Of a DNA stretch of 64,000 bases, positions 19,867 through 30,589 are shown one piece after another. Made by a program: the position numbers and the translations under genes. How positions within the stretch are numbered: the stretch's first letter is position 1; each line of letters begins with the position of its first letter. The notes under the pieces were generated by a model, which worked only from the letters and a program-made list of their open reading frames with translations, was not told the DNA's origin and did no database searches. The DNA comes from Prosthecobacter debontii (lineage in GTDB: Bacteria > Verrucomicrobiota > Verrucomicrobiia > Verrucomicrobiales > Akkermansiaceae). Location: NCBI GenBank assembly GCA_945870855.1, contig CAMBTP010000005.1, positions 1 to 64,000 on the forward strand, in the 5' to 3' direction.

Positions 19867-20085
19867 CTACGGCCCGAGGAGTTCGATGAAAAGTGTCTCC
19901 ACTTTATTGCGCGCCCATGGGGTTTTGCGGAGGAAGGTTAGGGTGGATTTCACGGAGGGATCGGTGGCAAAACAACGGATGCGAATTCGGTCGGAAAGCT
20001 CCACCCAGCCGTATTCCTCCACGAGGCGGGTGATGATGGTTTCCAGGGTGTAGCCGTGGAGGGGGTCGTTCGGGTGGGAGTTCAT
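19867..20085 (-). CDS. VF530/DUF2132 family DNA-binding protein
   Basis: [62 protein letters not shown] matches the VF530 family pattern. Confidence 0.9.
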   Translation of the reverse strand: MNSHPNDPLHGYTLETIITRLVEEYGWVELSDRIRIRCFATDPSVKSTLTFLRKTPWARNKVETLFIELLGP

Positions 20086-20789
20086 TACGGCAGCTCGCGG
20101 ATGCGAAGGTTACGGAATTGGATGGGGGAGCCTTCGGATTCGAGGCAGAGGTGGCCGCTGTTGGGTTGGGCGTTGTTGCCGCCGGAGACTTCGGTGCCGT
20201 TCACCCAGAGGCGGATTTCGCCGTTTATGGCGCGGATGTAGTAGTGGTTCCACTCGCCGTGGGGTTTAGTGGTTGCAGCGGATGGAAAACTGCGGACGCC
20301 ATCCGGTGAGAGCGGCGGGAAGGGGGTGAGTTTCGCTTTTCCGACGGGAAAGACATCGCCGTGGCAGGTGAACCAGTCACCTTTTTTGCCGGATGATTTT
20401 TCGTAGGCTTCCGTGTATCCGAGATCGAGCACCTGCACCTCGATGCCCTCGTTAGGTAGGCCGGGCTGGGTAAGGGCGGCGAGCGCGGCCTTGCTGGTCC
20501 AGATGAAAAAGCCGGAGTTGCCCGCCGGTTTCTCGTGCATCCATTCGGCGACGATTTCGAAGTTCTTGTATTCCTTGGCGCTTGCGATCACGCCGACCGG
20601 CTGGCCGCTGCACGAGATGATCTTTTTCCCGTCATCGAACTTCCAGGTGTCCTCTGCACCGTTCACTGGTTTGAAATCGGCTTTAAGCAAGGGTTTCCAG
20701 CCATCTTCTGCGCCGGTGATTTTTGCGGTGGGGGAATCTGCGTTAACGAGAAGCAAGGAGCAGATGAATGCGGGCAGCAGGTATTTCAT
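20085..20789 (-). CDS. DUF1080 (3-keto-disaccharide hydrolase-like) secreted protein
   Basis: Signal peptide; [32 protein letters not shown]..., [11 protein letters not shown]...[28 protein letters not shown]. Confidence 0.9.
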   Translation of the reverse strand: MKYLLPAFICSLLLVNADSPTAKITGAEDGWKPLLKADFKPVNGAEDTWKFDDGKKIISCSGQPVGVIASAKEYKNFEIVAEWMHEKPAGNSGFFIWTSKAALAALTQPGLPNEGIEVQVLDLGYTEAYEKSSGKKGDWFTCHGDVFPVGKAKLTPFPPLSPDGVRSFPSAATTKPHGEWNHYYIRAINGEIRLWVNGTEVSGGNNAQPNSGHLCLESEGSPIQFRNLRIRELP

Positions 20790-20880
20790 TCCTGGAAACT
20801 AGGGGAAAAGGAAGGTGGGGCAATCCGATTTATTCTACCCGGCGCAGCCTTTTGAGTGCGGTAAGCACTCAACGCTTTTG

Positions 20881-21033
20881 TATGCTTATGCCGTTTGCCA
20901 AAAGTTCGTGCGCAAAAATGTGACAACAAAGTAGAGTGCACCGCAGGCTCAGGACTGCTGTGATTCTTCACTCACAGCTCTCACCGCAAAGCAGAGGTCG
21001 CAGAGGGAACGCGGAGAAGAGTTTGTGTTTTGC
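20881..21033 (+). repeat. R2 repeat (…GTTTGCCAAAAGTTCGTGCGC… plus hairpin) upstream of R1
   Basis: Shared with 46288, 46965 (rev), 54361, 59553 and 62364 (rev) loci; contains GCTGTGATTCTTCACTCACAGC hairpin. Confidence 0.85.
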
Positions 21034-21185
21034 GGTAGGGTCATTTTGATAAAATGACCCACGCCGCGTGTGTTAGCACGGTGATGGGGAGGAAAGCTCC
21101 GCATATACGCCGCGCAAGGGTGAGACACGGATTTCAGATGTTGTTGGACGCACAGGGTGGGTCGTTTTGTCAAAACGACCCTACC
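21034..21185 (+). repeat. R1 dual-hairpin repeat, copy 1
   Basis: GGTAGGGTCATTTTGATAAAATGACCCACGC ... GGGTGGGTCGTTTTGTCAAAACGACCCTACC. Confidence 0.95.
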
Positions 21186-21243
21186 ATTCATCCGTATCGG
21201 TTTCGTAGAATGTATGGGACATGGGCGGCAAAGCGTAAGGGTG

Positions 21244-21373
21244 GGTAGGGTCATTTTGATAAAATGACCTACGCAGCGTGTGTTAGCACGGTGATGGGAG
21301 GAAAGCTCCGCATATACGCCGCGAAAGGGTGAGACACGGATTTTAGATGCGGTTGGACGCACAGGGTGGGTCA
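21244..21373 (+). repeat. R1 dual-hairpin repeat, copy 2 (3' hairpin truncated)
   Basis: Same body as copy 1; breaks off at ...cacagggtgggtca at the RND permease stop codon. Confidence 0.93.
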
Positions 21374-24300
21374 TGGGGAAGCGATGCACACCTTTTCCCG
21401 ACGAAACCTAGTTCCTAAATTTTTCGCATCCTCTAGAATCAGGTAAATCCCAGGCACGAGGAACAGCGTGATGACGGTGGCGAAGAGGCTACCGAAGGCG
21501 AGGGAGACGGCCATGGGAACGAGGAAACGCGCCTGCACGTCTGTCTCAAGAATCAACGGCATGATGCCGATGAAAGTGGTCACCGAGGTGAGCATGATGG
21601 CGCGGAAACGGCGGCCACCCGCCGCGATGGCGGCATCGTGTAGGCTGCCGGAGGGATCGCGGTGGCGGTTCACAAAATCGACCATCACCAGCGAGTCGTT
21701 GACGACCACGCCGGAGAGAGCGACAAGACCGCACATTGACATGATGCTCAGGTTCAGACCCATCAGAGCGTGTCCCCAGATCGCGCCAACGAGGCCGAAG
21801 GGGATCACCGACAGGAGGATGAGCGGCTGCGAATAAGAGCGCAGCGGGATGGCGATGATTACATACATCGCGAGCACAGCACCGAGAAAACCAATGGTGA
21901 GTTCGCGCACGCTATCGTTCTGGTCTTTCTGCTCGCCCTCGAAGCCGCAGCGCACGCCGGGGAATTTTCGGGGAATTTCATCAAGCACCTTCGCTGTGTA
22001 AGCGGTGACGACCTCGTTCGCGTTCACGCCCGGCTCGACATCGGCGGTGACCTTGATCGAGCGCTGGCGGTCGGTGCGCTCGATCACGGCGGGGCCACGA
22101 CCGGGCTCGAGCTCGATCACCTGGAGCACCGGCACTTCGTCGCCTTGCGGAGTGCGGATCTTCATTTCCTCAAGGCTGGCGAGGGTGCGTCGGTCGTCCT
22201 TGGGGAAACGCACCATGACCTTCACCTCATCGCGCCCGCGTTGGAGGCGCTGGACTTCATTGCCATAAAACGCATCGCGCACCTGCGCCGCGACATCACC
22301 AAGCCGGAAGCCCATGGCGCGTCCGGCCGGGGTGAGCTCCCCGAAACGTAGCTCGTCCTTGCCCGCGCGATTTGAGTCCGAGATATCGATCACGCCGGCA
22401 TAATCGGCGAGGCCAGCCTTCGCGAATTTGGTGGCCGCGATGAGCTGCTCCAGATCATTTCCAGTGAGGGCAACGTCGATCGCGTTACCGGAAGTGGCGG
22501 TTTTCGCCTGCACACTGAGTTCCACCACGCCGGGCAATGTGCCGACCATTCGCCGCCATTCCGCGACGATTTCCTCGGAGCTTGCGGTGCGATCTGAGGC
22601 GGGCGCGAGTTCCAAGGTCACCTCGCCGATATGCGTCTGCTGCGGCGGGCCTCCCACCGTCATACCGGACTGGAAAGGTTGCGTGCCCGCGCTGGTGAGG
22701 ACGTGTTTCAGGATGCTTCCACCGTCTTTGGTTTTGAATTTTTTCGATAGCTGTATCGCCGCCACCTCGATGCGTTTCACGACTGCTTCAGTTTCGGAAA
22801 AAGGCACTCCCTGCGAGAGCTCGACCTTCGCGCTGAGGACGTCTCCCTCGATATCGGGGAAAAAGCGGAACTGGATCAGCCCCGTTCCGACGACGGCGAG
22901 CGTGAGAACCAGGATGGCGATGAAGGCGGCGGCGGTCACGTAGCGCCATTTCAGGGTGAAGCCGAGCGCGGGCTGATAGACCTTTTCCACGAACCTTTCC
23001 AGGCCATCGTTGATCCTGCGCTGGAAACGGAAAAAGACGTTCAGTTTTTTATCAGGATCGAAGGGACTCAGCAAAGCGAGGTGCGCGGGCAGGACGAATT
23101 TCGACTGGAGCAGGGCAAAGGCGAGGGTTGGGATCACGACGAGCGGGATGTTCGGCCAGATCTTTCCACTGACCCCGCTGAGGCCGAGCATGGGGGTGAA
23201 GGCGACCATCGTGGCCAGAATGCCGAAGAGCACCGAGGTCCCCACTTCGCTGGTGCCTTTCCATGCGGCGACGCTGGGATGCTCTCCATTTTCAATGCGG
23301 ACATAGACGACCTCGGCGGTCACAATCGCGTCGTCCACGACGATGCCGAGCACGAGGATGAACGCGAAGAGCGAGATCATGTTGATCGAGATGCCCATCA
23401 GTGGCATCAGCCAGATCCCGCCCGCGAAGGAAAGCGGGATGCTGAGGGCGACGAGAAGGGCGAGCGAGGGGCGCAGGAAAATCGTCAGCACGCCGAGCAC
23501 AAGGACGAGGCCGAGCAGGGCGTCTGATTTCAGTAGATCGAGACGCCCCTGGAGGAAAACGCTCTGGTCATTCCAGATCGAAAGCGTGATGCCTTCCGGA
23601 AGGGTTTTCTTCGACTCCTCCACATATTTCCGCACCAGACCGGCGAGCGCCAGGGTGTCCTCATTGCCGACGCGGAAAACATTGATCACGACCGCCGTCT
23701 TGCCGTCGAAGCGGCTGCTAAGATCCACATCCTCGAAGCCGTCGATCAGCTCCGCGACATCACCTAACAGAATCTCGCCGCCCTCCGCATCCGTCCTCAC
23801 CGGCACGTTCGCCAGCTCGCCGGCCTGATACTTTTTTCCGAGCGCTCGGAGGATCACTTCGCCGCGCTCAGTGCGAACGGAGCCACCCGGCAAGTCCAGC
23901 GTGGTGTGCCTCACCGCCTCGGCGATATCGGAAAGCTTCAGCCCGAGCTTGCGAAGCTTTTCCTCGGAGACCTCGATAGAGATCTCGTATGGCCGCGTGC
24001 CCGCGATCTCAACTTGGCTGATGCCCGGTTTGCCGCCGAAGATCCTCGCGAAAAAGGTTCCGAGGTCGGAAGCGGGCGGCGGATCGTAGGTGAGCAGGTC
24101 GTCGCGCACTCGCTCGGCGAGCTTGCGGAGAGTCGCCTCATCAGCGTCCGCCGTGAGGGTCACGCTCATGACCGGGCTCTTAATCAGGATCTCTTCGAGC
24201 ACCGGGGTCTCGGCCTCTTCGGGAAAATTGTCGATGGCGTCCACGCGGGATTTTATATCACTCATCACCGAGCGGATTTTGTAACCAGTCTCCACCTCGA

Positions 24301-24577
24301 CAATTACAGTGCCGACATTTTGTGAGGCGCTGCCGCGGATTTTCTTAATGCCCTGCAAGTCCGCAATGGCCTCCTCGATCGGCACCACCACGCCGCGCTC
24401 GGTTTCCTCGGGAGTGGCGTTCGGATACGGGATACTGACGGAAACAGCGTCGATGGAAACCTCGGGGAAAATTTCCTTCTTCAACGTGAACCACGTCGCG
24501 AAGCCCGCGACAAGGACGACCAACATCAGGAAATTGCCCGCCACATGGTTGCGGGTGAACCATTTGACCGGGTTCAT
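21371..24577 (-). CDS. Efflux RND transporter permease
   Basis: 1068 aa; AcrB/MMPL-type MNPVKWFTRNHVAGNFLMLVVLVAGFATWFTLKKEIFPEVSIDAVSVSIPYPNATPEE... Confidence 0.96.
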   Translation of the reverse strand: MNPVKWFTRNHVAGNFLMLVVLVAGFATWFTLKKEIFPEVSIDAVSVSIPYPNATPEETERGVVVPIEEAIADLQGIKKIRGSASQNVGTVIVEVETGYKIRSVMSDIKSRVDAIDNFPEEAETPVLEEILIKSPVMSVTLTADADEATLRKLAERVRDDLLTYDPPPASDLGTFFARIFGGKPGISQVEIAGTRPYEISIEVSEEKLRKLGLKLSDIAEAVRHTTLDLPGGSVRTERGEVILRALGKKYQAGELANVPVRTDAEGGEILLGDVAELIDGFEDVDLSSRFDGKTAVVINVFRVGNEDTLALAGLVRKYVEESKKTLPEGITLSIWNDQSVFLQGRLDLLKSDALLGLVLVLGVLTIFLRPSLALLVALSIPLSFAGGIWLMPLMGISINMISLFAFILVLGIVVDDAIVTAEVVYVRIENGEHPSVAAWKGTSEVGTSVLFGILATMVAFTPMLGLSGVSGKIWPNIPLVVIPTLAFALLQSKFVLPAHLALLSPFDPDKKLNVFFRFQRRINDGLERFVEKVYQPALGFTLKWRYVTAAAFIAILVLTLAVVGTGLIQFRFFPDIEGDVLSAKVELSQGVPFSETEAVVKRIEVAAIQLSKKFKTKDGGSILKHVLTSAGTQPFQSGMTVGGPPQQTHIGEVTLELAPASDRTASSEEIVAEWRRMVGTLPGVVELSVQAKTATSGNAIDVALTGNDLEQLIAATKFAKAGLADYAGVIDISDSNRAGKDELRFGELTPAGRAMGFRLGDVAAQVRDAFYGNEVQRLQRGRDEVKVMVRFPKDDRRTLASLEEMKIRTPQGDEVPVLQVIELEPGRGPAVIERTDRQRSIKVTADVEPGVNANEVVTAYTAKVLDEIPRKFPGVRCGFEGEQKDQNDSVRELTIGFLGAVLAMYVIIAIPLRSYSQPLILLSVIPFGLVGAIWGHALMGLNLSIMSMCGLVALSGVVVNDSLVMVDFVNRHRDPSGSLHDAAIAAGGRRFRAIMLTSVTTFIGIMPLILETDVQARFLVPMAVSLAFGSLFATVITLFLVPGIYLILEDAKNLGTRFRREKVCIASP

Positions 24578-25755
24578 TCGGCCTCCTTATTTATGTCTTG
24601 CTGAATTTGCACCTCCATGCCGGCGATGGGCGCGGAGAGACGGGTGAGGACGATGCGGTCGCCCGCCTCAAGGCCGCCGCTTACTAAAGCGGTTTTGCGA
24701 GTGCGCCTCGGGATCACCAAATCGCGGAATGCGATCTGATTGCCTTCACCGACAACGATGACCCGATTGCCCTCCAGCAGCGCACGCCTCGGGATCTCAC
24801 TCACTCCACCCAGCGTTTTCCCGGCGATCTCCGCTTTCACGAAAAGCCCGACGGGCGGCAGCGGAAACGCGCTTCCCTGTGTGGGTAAAACTTTCACCGC
24901 GATGTGGGCGGAAAGTGTAGTCCGTTCGATCTCCGGATCGATCCTCACTGGCTCGGCTTTCCAAAGATATTCCTCCGCGCCGATCGTTCCCTTCAGCGTG
25001 ACGATTCCCTTCGCATCTCGGTCGAGGAAACCGAAGTCCTCCAAGCTCAGGGGAAGACGCACCTCAAGATCGTTGCTGGCGTAGAGTTCTGCAACCATCG
25101 TTCCGGGGGCGACGACCGCGCCGACCTCGGCGTTCGCGGAACGCAGCCCCGCATCAAAGGGCGCGAGGATTTCCGTGCGCTCCACGTCGCGACGCGCCTT
25201 CGCGGCTGCCTCAACAGCGCTTGCCGCACTGGCTTCCGCGGCCGCTAAGTACGGCTTGCGTAGTACTAAAGGATTGAGTGGTTGATTGCCGTTTCCGAGT
25301 TTTTCCCAGTCGAGCTTCGCCTGTTGCACGCGTGCTCTTTCCAGCTCCAGCGCGAGCTCCGCGTCCGCCCGCTTCACCTCCGCCGCCGCCAGTGTGGCTC
25401 GAAAATCCGCCGGATCAATCTGCACCAGCCGCTCGCCCTTTTTCACCGTCCCGCCGCGCTTGAAAGCAGGGGAAATCTCCATCACCCGCCCGCCGACCTC
25501 CGCCGCGAGCATCGTTTCCCGCCCGCTTTCCACCACGCCCTGCGTGAAAATTTTCACCGCATGATCCGCCGCCGTCACCTCAACGATTTCGACCGCGGGG
25601 ACGATGCGCTGCTTCTCATCTTCCTTCGCCACCCGCTTGTTGAGAACCAGCAACACCACCCCAATCACCGTGCCCACAATGATGGCAAGGATCAGCACGA
25701 AAGACATAACCGCCTTAACCTGTATTTTCCGATCTGCTTCCGCTCGTTCGTTCAT
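24574..25755 (-). CDS. Efflux RND periplasmic adaptor subunit (MFP/HlyD)
   Basis: MNERAEADRKIQVKAVMSFVLILAIIVGTVIGV TM; AEVGGRVMEISPAFKRGGTVKKGERLVQIDPADF; 4-bp overlap with permease. Confidence 0.93.
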   Translation of the reverse strand: MNERAEADRKIQVKAVMSFVLILAIIVGTVIGVVLLVLNKRVAKEDEKQRIVPAVEIVEVTAADHAVKIFTQGVVESGRETMLAAEVGGRVMEISPAFKRGGTVKKGERLVQIDPADFRATLAAAEVKRADAELALELERARVQQAKLDWEKLGNGNQPLNPLVLRKPYLAAAEASAASAVEAAAKARRDVERTEILAPFDAGLRSANAEVGAVVAPGTMVAELYASNDLEVRLPLSLEDFGFLDRDAKGIVTLKGTIGAEEYLWKAEPVRIDPEIERTTLSAHIAVKVLPTQGSAFPLPPVGLFVKAEIAGKTLGGVSEIPRRALLEGNRVIVVGEGNQIAFRDLVIPRRTRKTALVSGGLEAGDRIVLTRLSAPIAGMEVQIQQDINKEAE

Positions 25756-25759
25756 GGTA

Positions 25760-27217
25760 TCATTTAGTTGCGCTGAAATCCCCGCCCACAGCGAGGTGAA
25801 GGTCAACCCGGTTTTCTAATCGCATACGGCGTATCGCGGCGTATTGGCTGGCGGTGTCGATCTGGAAGGTGGTGGCCTCGATCAGGGTGAGCACATCGCC
25901 GGTGCCGGCGGAGTATTCCTCGCCGGCGCGGGTGGCGGCTTCTTCGGCGAGGGCGGCGGCTTGTTTTGCGGCGCGTGCGCGTTCGGCGAGGTAGGTTTCG
26001 GCGACGATGGCCTGCTCGACCTCGCCGAAGGCATCGAGCACGGTTTTGCGGAGGATCGCGGTATTTTCCCGCTCGCCTGCCTCCGCGCTACCGATTTCTC
26101 CGGCGATGCGTCCGCTCTCGAAAATGGGTTGTGTGAGGCTGCCGCCAATCGCCCAAACTTTGCCATCGCTGCGTGCCATATCGTAGATCGACTCACTGAT
26201 GGAGCCGCCCGATGCGGTGAGGCTGAGGCTGGGAAAACGGGCGAGCTTGCGTTCCTTCAAACGTCGTCCGGAGGAGGCGAGGCCGCGCTCTGCGGCGAGG
26301 ATGTCGGGGCGGCGTTGGAGAAGTTCCGAAGGCAGTCCGGCGGGGGTGGCAGCAGGGAAAGCGGGCAGGCGAGCACCCGCCGCGAGCGTTCCGGAAGGAT
26401 ATTTTCCCAGCAAAATCTCAAGCTGGCGCAGCACCCGTTCACGCTCTTGGCCACGCTGTGCGAGAGCTGCTTGGCGAGATGCTCTTTCGGCCTCGGTGAG
26501 CCGCACTTGCGAGGCAGTCCCGCCACCATCGCCGAGCGCGCGGTCGAAGCGCTCCCGCACCGCACCAGCTAGCACTCCCACCGCCGTCACTGCGGTTTTC
26601 GCGAGCGCGACTTGCTCGTTCGCTTCTCCGAGGGCGAGCCATGCCTTCGTCACCTGACCGGCCAGTGAAACCCGCGCGGCCTCGTATTCGTATTGCCGCG
26701 CCTGTGCGTTAGCGATCGCCGCCTCCTGCCCGGCCTTGGCGCGGCCCCAGACATCGATCTCCCACGCCGCGCTCAAGTTCACGCCGAGTTGCTGATTGAC
26801 GTTTGATGGTGGCGCACCCGCGCCTCCCGGGAAACCGATATTGCTCTGACGGCTCCTGCGTCCGTTCCCGCCTAATTCAAGGCTCGGCATACGCCCTGCG
26901 CCGGCGATTTTCGCCTCCGCTGCCGCGCGATCCACCCTAGCTGCCGCTGCCTTGAGATCTTGGTTATTTGAAAGCGCCTGATCCACCAGTCCTTGCAGCT
27001 CTACTCCACCGATTTTTCCCACCCATTTTCTATCAATTCCTGCCCGCGCCTCCTTCGACGCTGCCCAAGCACCCGGCGCGCCTGCCTGGCCCATCCGGCT
27101 TTCTGGAGCAACCGCTGCACAGCCAGCCAGAAGGCCCGCTACCGCGAAACAAAACAAACCGTTTCCAAACAATACACGCACCGCACATGCAATCGCCGCA
27201 AGAGCAAGGAAAGTCAA
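25760..27217 (-). CDS. Outer membrane efflux lipoprotein (NodT/TolC family)
   Basis: AGLLAGCAAVAPES lipobox, LVDQALSNNQDLKAAAARVDRAAAEAKIAGAGRMPSLELG..., first gene of the RND operon. Confidence 0.93.
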   Translation of the reverse strand: MTFLALAAIACAVRVLFGNGLFCFAVAGLLAGCAAVAPESRMGQAGAPGAWAASKEARAGIDRKWVGKIGGVELQGLVDQALSNNQDLKAAAARVDRAAAEAKIAGAGRMPSLELGGNGRRSRQSNIGFPGGAGAPPSNVNQQLGVNLSAAWEIDVWGRAKAGQEAAIANAQARQYEYEAARVSLAGQVTKAWLALGEANEQVALAKTAVTAVGVLAGAVRERFDRALGDGGGTASQVRLTEAERASRQAALAQRGQERERVLRQLEILLGKYPSGTLAAGARLPAFPAATPAGLPSELLQRRPDILAAERGLASSGRRLKERKLARFPSLSLTASGGSISESIYDMARSDGKVWAIGGSLTQPIFESGRIAGEIGSAEAGERENTAILRKTVLDAFGEVEQAIVAETYLAERARAAKQAAALAEEAATRAGEEYSAGTGDVLTLIEATTFQIDTASQYAAIRRMRLENRVDLHLAVGGDFSATK

Positions 27218-27267
27218 ATCCTGGGATCACTCACAACGTATTTGCGCAGCGGCGGCGCTTCATTAAC

Positions 27268-27837
27268 ATGCGCTTCATGAAACGCTGCCCATGGGTTCCT
27301 GAGGACAAGCCTCTATACATCGATTATCACGATACTGAATGGGGCGTGCCATCCCGAGATCCGCACCACCTTTTCGAAATGATCTGCCTTGAGGGCGCGC
27401 AGGCTGGGCTTTCGTGGTGGACGATCCTTCAAAGACGCGCCCGCTACCGTGAAGTCTTCCACCAATTTGATCCCCACCGCGTTGCGAAAATGAAGGACGC
27501 GGAACTCGAAGCTCTCCTAACAGATTCCAGTATCATCCGCCACCGAGGGAAAATTCTCGCCTTCCGTCAAAACGCCCGCGCATGGCTGGAGCTCGCCGAT
27601 CCCGTGGAGTTTCTCTGGCAGTTCGCGCCCGAGAAAACACAACGCAAGTGCCCTGAAACCATAGCCGATTACCCCACGAAAACCTCGGAATCCGATGCGA
27701 TGAGCAAAGCCCTGAAAAAAGCCGGATTCAACTTCGTCGGCTCCACCACCATGTATGCCTTCATGCAAGCCACCGGAATGGTCGATGATCACTCGGCGGA
27801 TTGCTGGAGAGCAGTCCTTCCAGGCGGCAGGATTTAG
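27268..27837 (+). CDS. tag: DNA-3-methyladenine glycosylase I
   Basis: MKRCPWVPEDKPLYIDYHDTEWGVPSRDPHHLFEMICLEGAQAGLSWWTILQRRARYREVF... Confidence 0.96.
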   Translation: MRFMKRCPWVPEDKPLYIDYHDTEWGVPSRDPHHLFEMICLEGAQAGLSWWTILQRRARYREVFHQFDPHRVAKMKDAELEALLTDSSIIRHRGKILAFRQNARAWLELADPVEFLWQFAPEKTQRKCPETIADYPTKTSESDAMSKALKKAGFNFVGSTTMYAFMQATGMVDDHSADCWRAVLPGGRI

Positions 27838-27886
27838 GTAGGCTATGGCACAGCGGCCGCCTGAAAGGACGGCTCTCCAGTAAACA

Positions 27887-30517
27887 TCACCTCCCCGCCA
27901 ACGCGACCATCTCCTTCAGTTTCCCGTTGAAGTCCTCCGCGTTAGCAAGTTTCTGGATGGGGATTTCCATGCGCCACCTCCAGTAGAACGGCGTGATGGC
28001 GGGCACGTTGATGCGCTCACCCTCGATGTCGGGGCTGCGTAAATCCGCATCCATGGCGAGGAGATCTTGGAGAGGGAAGATGGCCCACATCGCGGGGGAA
28101 TGGAGGTGTTGGGCGAGGATGCTGCTGACCATTTCTGGAGCAAGATCTTCCTCGGGAAAGGCTTTGCCGAACATTTCCCAAGCGTAACGGGCGCGTGCTT
28201 TATCGTCCTCTCGCCACCAGCCGCGAAGAGTGGACATATCGTGAGTGCCGGTGGTGGCCACACTCATGTAAGGCATCTGTGCTGGGTGCCCAAACTCCTT
28301 CACACTATCCTTCGGCCAGCGCTGGATCTCCAGCGACAGGATGCCGAGCGTCCGCATCACGCCGGGGACACAGGCGGGTATCATACCCAGATCCTCACCG
28401 CAGAGAAGCATGTCGCTCGCGCTGCGCATCGCCGGGAGTTTCTCCATCGCCTGCGCTTCCCAGAAGCCCTCCTGACGGCGGAAAAAATAATCCACATAAA
28501 GCTGACGCAGGCGGTTCTGCGTTTCCCAATCGAACCCCTTAAACGAATCCGTATCCTCCATCGACATACGCGGATGGAATTCTCCCGGCTTGGCCTCTAG
28601 GAACAGCACCTCGGCAACGAGATCCAGCAGCCCATCTCGCAGCCAATCCTGATTCGCCCAATCTCCTGATTCGAGCGACGCAAAGTGCTCCGCGATCTTT
28701 CTCTGGGTCGAGAACTCCGGCTTCATCCCGTAGCAACCGAGCCCTTGATCCACCAGAAACTCCTGCCTCACCCTGTCCGCGAAATCGCCAAATTTTCTGG
28801 CTAGATTGTGTCCGAAAATGAAAGGTTGGCAAAGACGCGTGCGGTCGAAAGTAATCCCACGCTCCGCGAACTCGGACTCCTTTATCGGTAGCGCGGGATC
28901 GAACCAACCCATGATGCCCTCGATGTGCTCCTGCGGCACCTGCCAGATGCGGAAAAACCCGAGGATGTGATCAATGCGGTAGGCGTCGAAGTATCGGCTC
29001 AGTTTCGCGAAGCGGGCGCGCCACCACGCGTAGCCGTCCTTTTTCATCTCGTCCCAATGGTAGGTCGGGAAGCCCCAGTTCTGGCCTTTCACTGCGAAGG
29101 GATCGGGCGGCGCGCCTGCCTGCGCGGCCATCTTGAAAAGGTGCGGCGAAACCCATGCGTCCACCGAATCGCGATCCACACCGATAGGAAGATCGCCCTT
29201 GAGCGCGACGCCGACCGAGCGCAGGTGCGCCACCGCGTCCGCGAGTTGGCGGTCGAGCTCGTATTGCAGCCAGATGAAATACATCGCTTCGGTGCTGATC
29301 GCGAGGGATTCGGCTTTCTTCGGATCGTAAACCGCCCACTCGCCCCATTTCGAGAAATCGGCCGTTCCGTGTTCGTCGCGCTTCACGGAGAAGACGGCGT
29401 AATCGAGCACCCAGTCACGGTTGCGTTTTAGGAAATCGAGGAAAGCCTGATCACGCAGGATGGCATCGTGGTGCTTGTCGAAAATTTCTCGCGTCACCCG
29501 CCATTTCACTGCCATCACCGCCTCGTAATCCACCTCCTTGAGGGCATTCAGGCGATTCCGATCCGCCGTCAGCGCGGCCACGTCGAGAGGCGGATAACTC
29601 ATGGCATCGAGCCGTAGGTAAAGCGGATGAAGAGCAAAAACGCTGATCGCTGAGTAGGGATAGCTGTCGGTCCATGTGCGTGAAGATGTCGTGTCATTGA
29701 TCGGCAGGATCTGGAGCATCTTCAGTCCCATCGCCGCCGCCCAATCGCTCATCGCCTTGAGATCCGCGAACTCGCCGACCCCGCAGCCAGCCGCGCTGCG
29801 GAGGGAAAAAACTGGGATAGCCACCCCGGCACCGCGGAATCTCAGATCTGCGGCGCGGCGGAAGCATTCATCGGAAACGACCACGTGATCGGCTTGTGTG
29901 CGTGGGTTGAGAAAACGGTTCGCGCCGTCCTCAAGTCTCACGGCACTTCCTTCCGATTTACTATAAAAGCCGTATTTGTATTCCGCACGCTCGCCCGGCG
30001 GCAGCTCCGCCTCGGCTTTCCATAAATTTTCCGAAACCTCCACCATCGGCAGGGCACAAGCGTATGCCCATGCCCCTAGAGCTTCAGAGCCACCGATCAC
30101 ACAAGGCACAAGTCCCTCCGGTAGCAAAGCCATCTGGAGGATAAACTCATGATTTTTTTTCCCTGATACGAATTTCCCCAACTCCCTCGCGCCGCCGCCC
30201 ACCACCTCAAAAACTTTCGCCTCATAGACCCGGTCTTCCGTCCCCGCCGAGCGCCAATCATCCTGGAAAAGCACATTTTGTGGAGTCTTGTCATCGCCCT
30301 GCCACTCCCGCATTTGCGGCTCCCACAGCGTGATCCCATCCCGCTTGTAAATATAGCCATACCGCAGCGCCCCGCCATCATTCTCCCACTCCACCTCCCA
30401 ATGCTCCTCATCCGCCCAGCGCATCGGCACTTCCCGCTTCACCCCAGAGGTCTCGATCTCAAGCCACAGCGATTCGCCGCCCACCGTCCTGTAAGCCAGT
30501 CGGAAAAGGTATTTCAT
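27887..30517 (-). CDS. malQ: 4-alpha-glucanotransferase with N-terminal starch-binding domain(s)
   Basis: 876 aa; FSLRSAAGCGVGEFADLKAMSDWAAAMGLKMLQILPINDTTSSRTWTDSYPYSAISVFALHPLYL, YRIDHILGFFRIWQVP, LLCGEDLGMIPACVPGVM. Confidence 0.96.
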   Translation of the reverse strand: MKYLFRLAYRTVGGESLWLEIETSGVKREVPMRWADEEHWEVEWENDGGALRYGYIYKRDGITLWEPQMREWQGDDKTPQNVLFQDDWRSAGTEDRVYEAKVFEVVGGGARELGKFVSGKKNHEFILQMALLPEGLVPCVIGGSEALGAWAYACALPMVEVSENLWKAEAELPPGERAEYKYGFYSKSEGSAVRLEDGANRFLNPRTQADHVVVSDECFRRAADLRFRGAGVAIPVFSLRSAAGCGVGEFADLKAMSDWAAAMGLKMLQILPINDTTSSRTWTDSYPYSAISVFALHPLYLRLDAMSYPPLDVAALTADRNRLNALKEVDYEAVMAVKWRVTREIFDKHHDAILRDQAFLDFLKRNRDWVLDYAVFSVKRDEHGTADFSKWGEWAVYDPKKAESLAISTEAMYFIWLQYELDRQLADAVAHLRSVGVALKGDLPIGVDRDSVDAWVSPHLFKMAAQAGAPPDPFAVKGQNWGFPTYHWDEMKKDGYAWWRARFAKLSRYFDAYRIDHILGFFRIWQVPQEHIEGIMGWFDPALPIKESEFAERGITFDRTRLCQPFIFGHNLARKFGDFADRVRQEFLVDQGLGCYGMKPEFSTQRKIAEHFASLESGDWANQDWLRDGLLDLVAEVLFLEAKPGEFHPRMSMEDTDSFKGFDWETQNRLRQLYVDYFFRRQEGFWEAQAMEKLPAMRSASDMLLCGEDLGMIPACVPGVMRTLGILSLEIQRWPKDSVKEFGHPAQMPYMSVATTGTHDMSTLRGWWREDDKARARYAWEMFGKAFPEEDLAPEMVSSILAQHLHSPAMWAIFPLQDLLAMDADLRSPDIEGERINVPAITPFYWRWRMEIPIQKLANAEDFNGKLKEMVALAGR

Positions 30518-30589
30518 GGCGGAAACCTAAGCCGTCCGATCGCTGCACCGCCATACCAAACCAGAATTTCTTATCGCGAGGGCGAGGTT

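Noticed and set aside
21054-21389. ORFs across R1 copies (e.g. 20949-21389 -, 21054-21248 +, 46584-46865 -, 54455-54961 -, 54850-55113 -)
   Set aside because: They recur in both orientations as by-products of repeat sequence (GHFIKMTLP, GSFCQNDP peptides) without RBS or domain support; treated as repeat artefacts.
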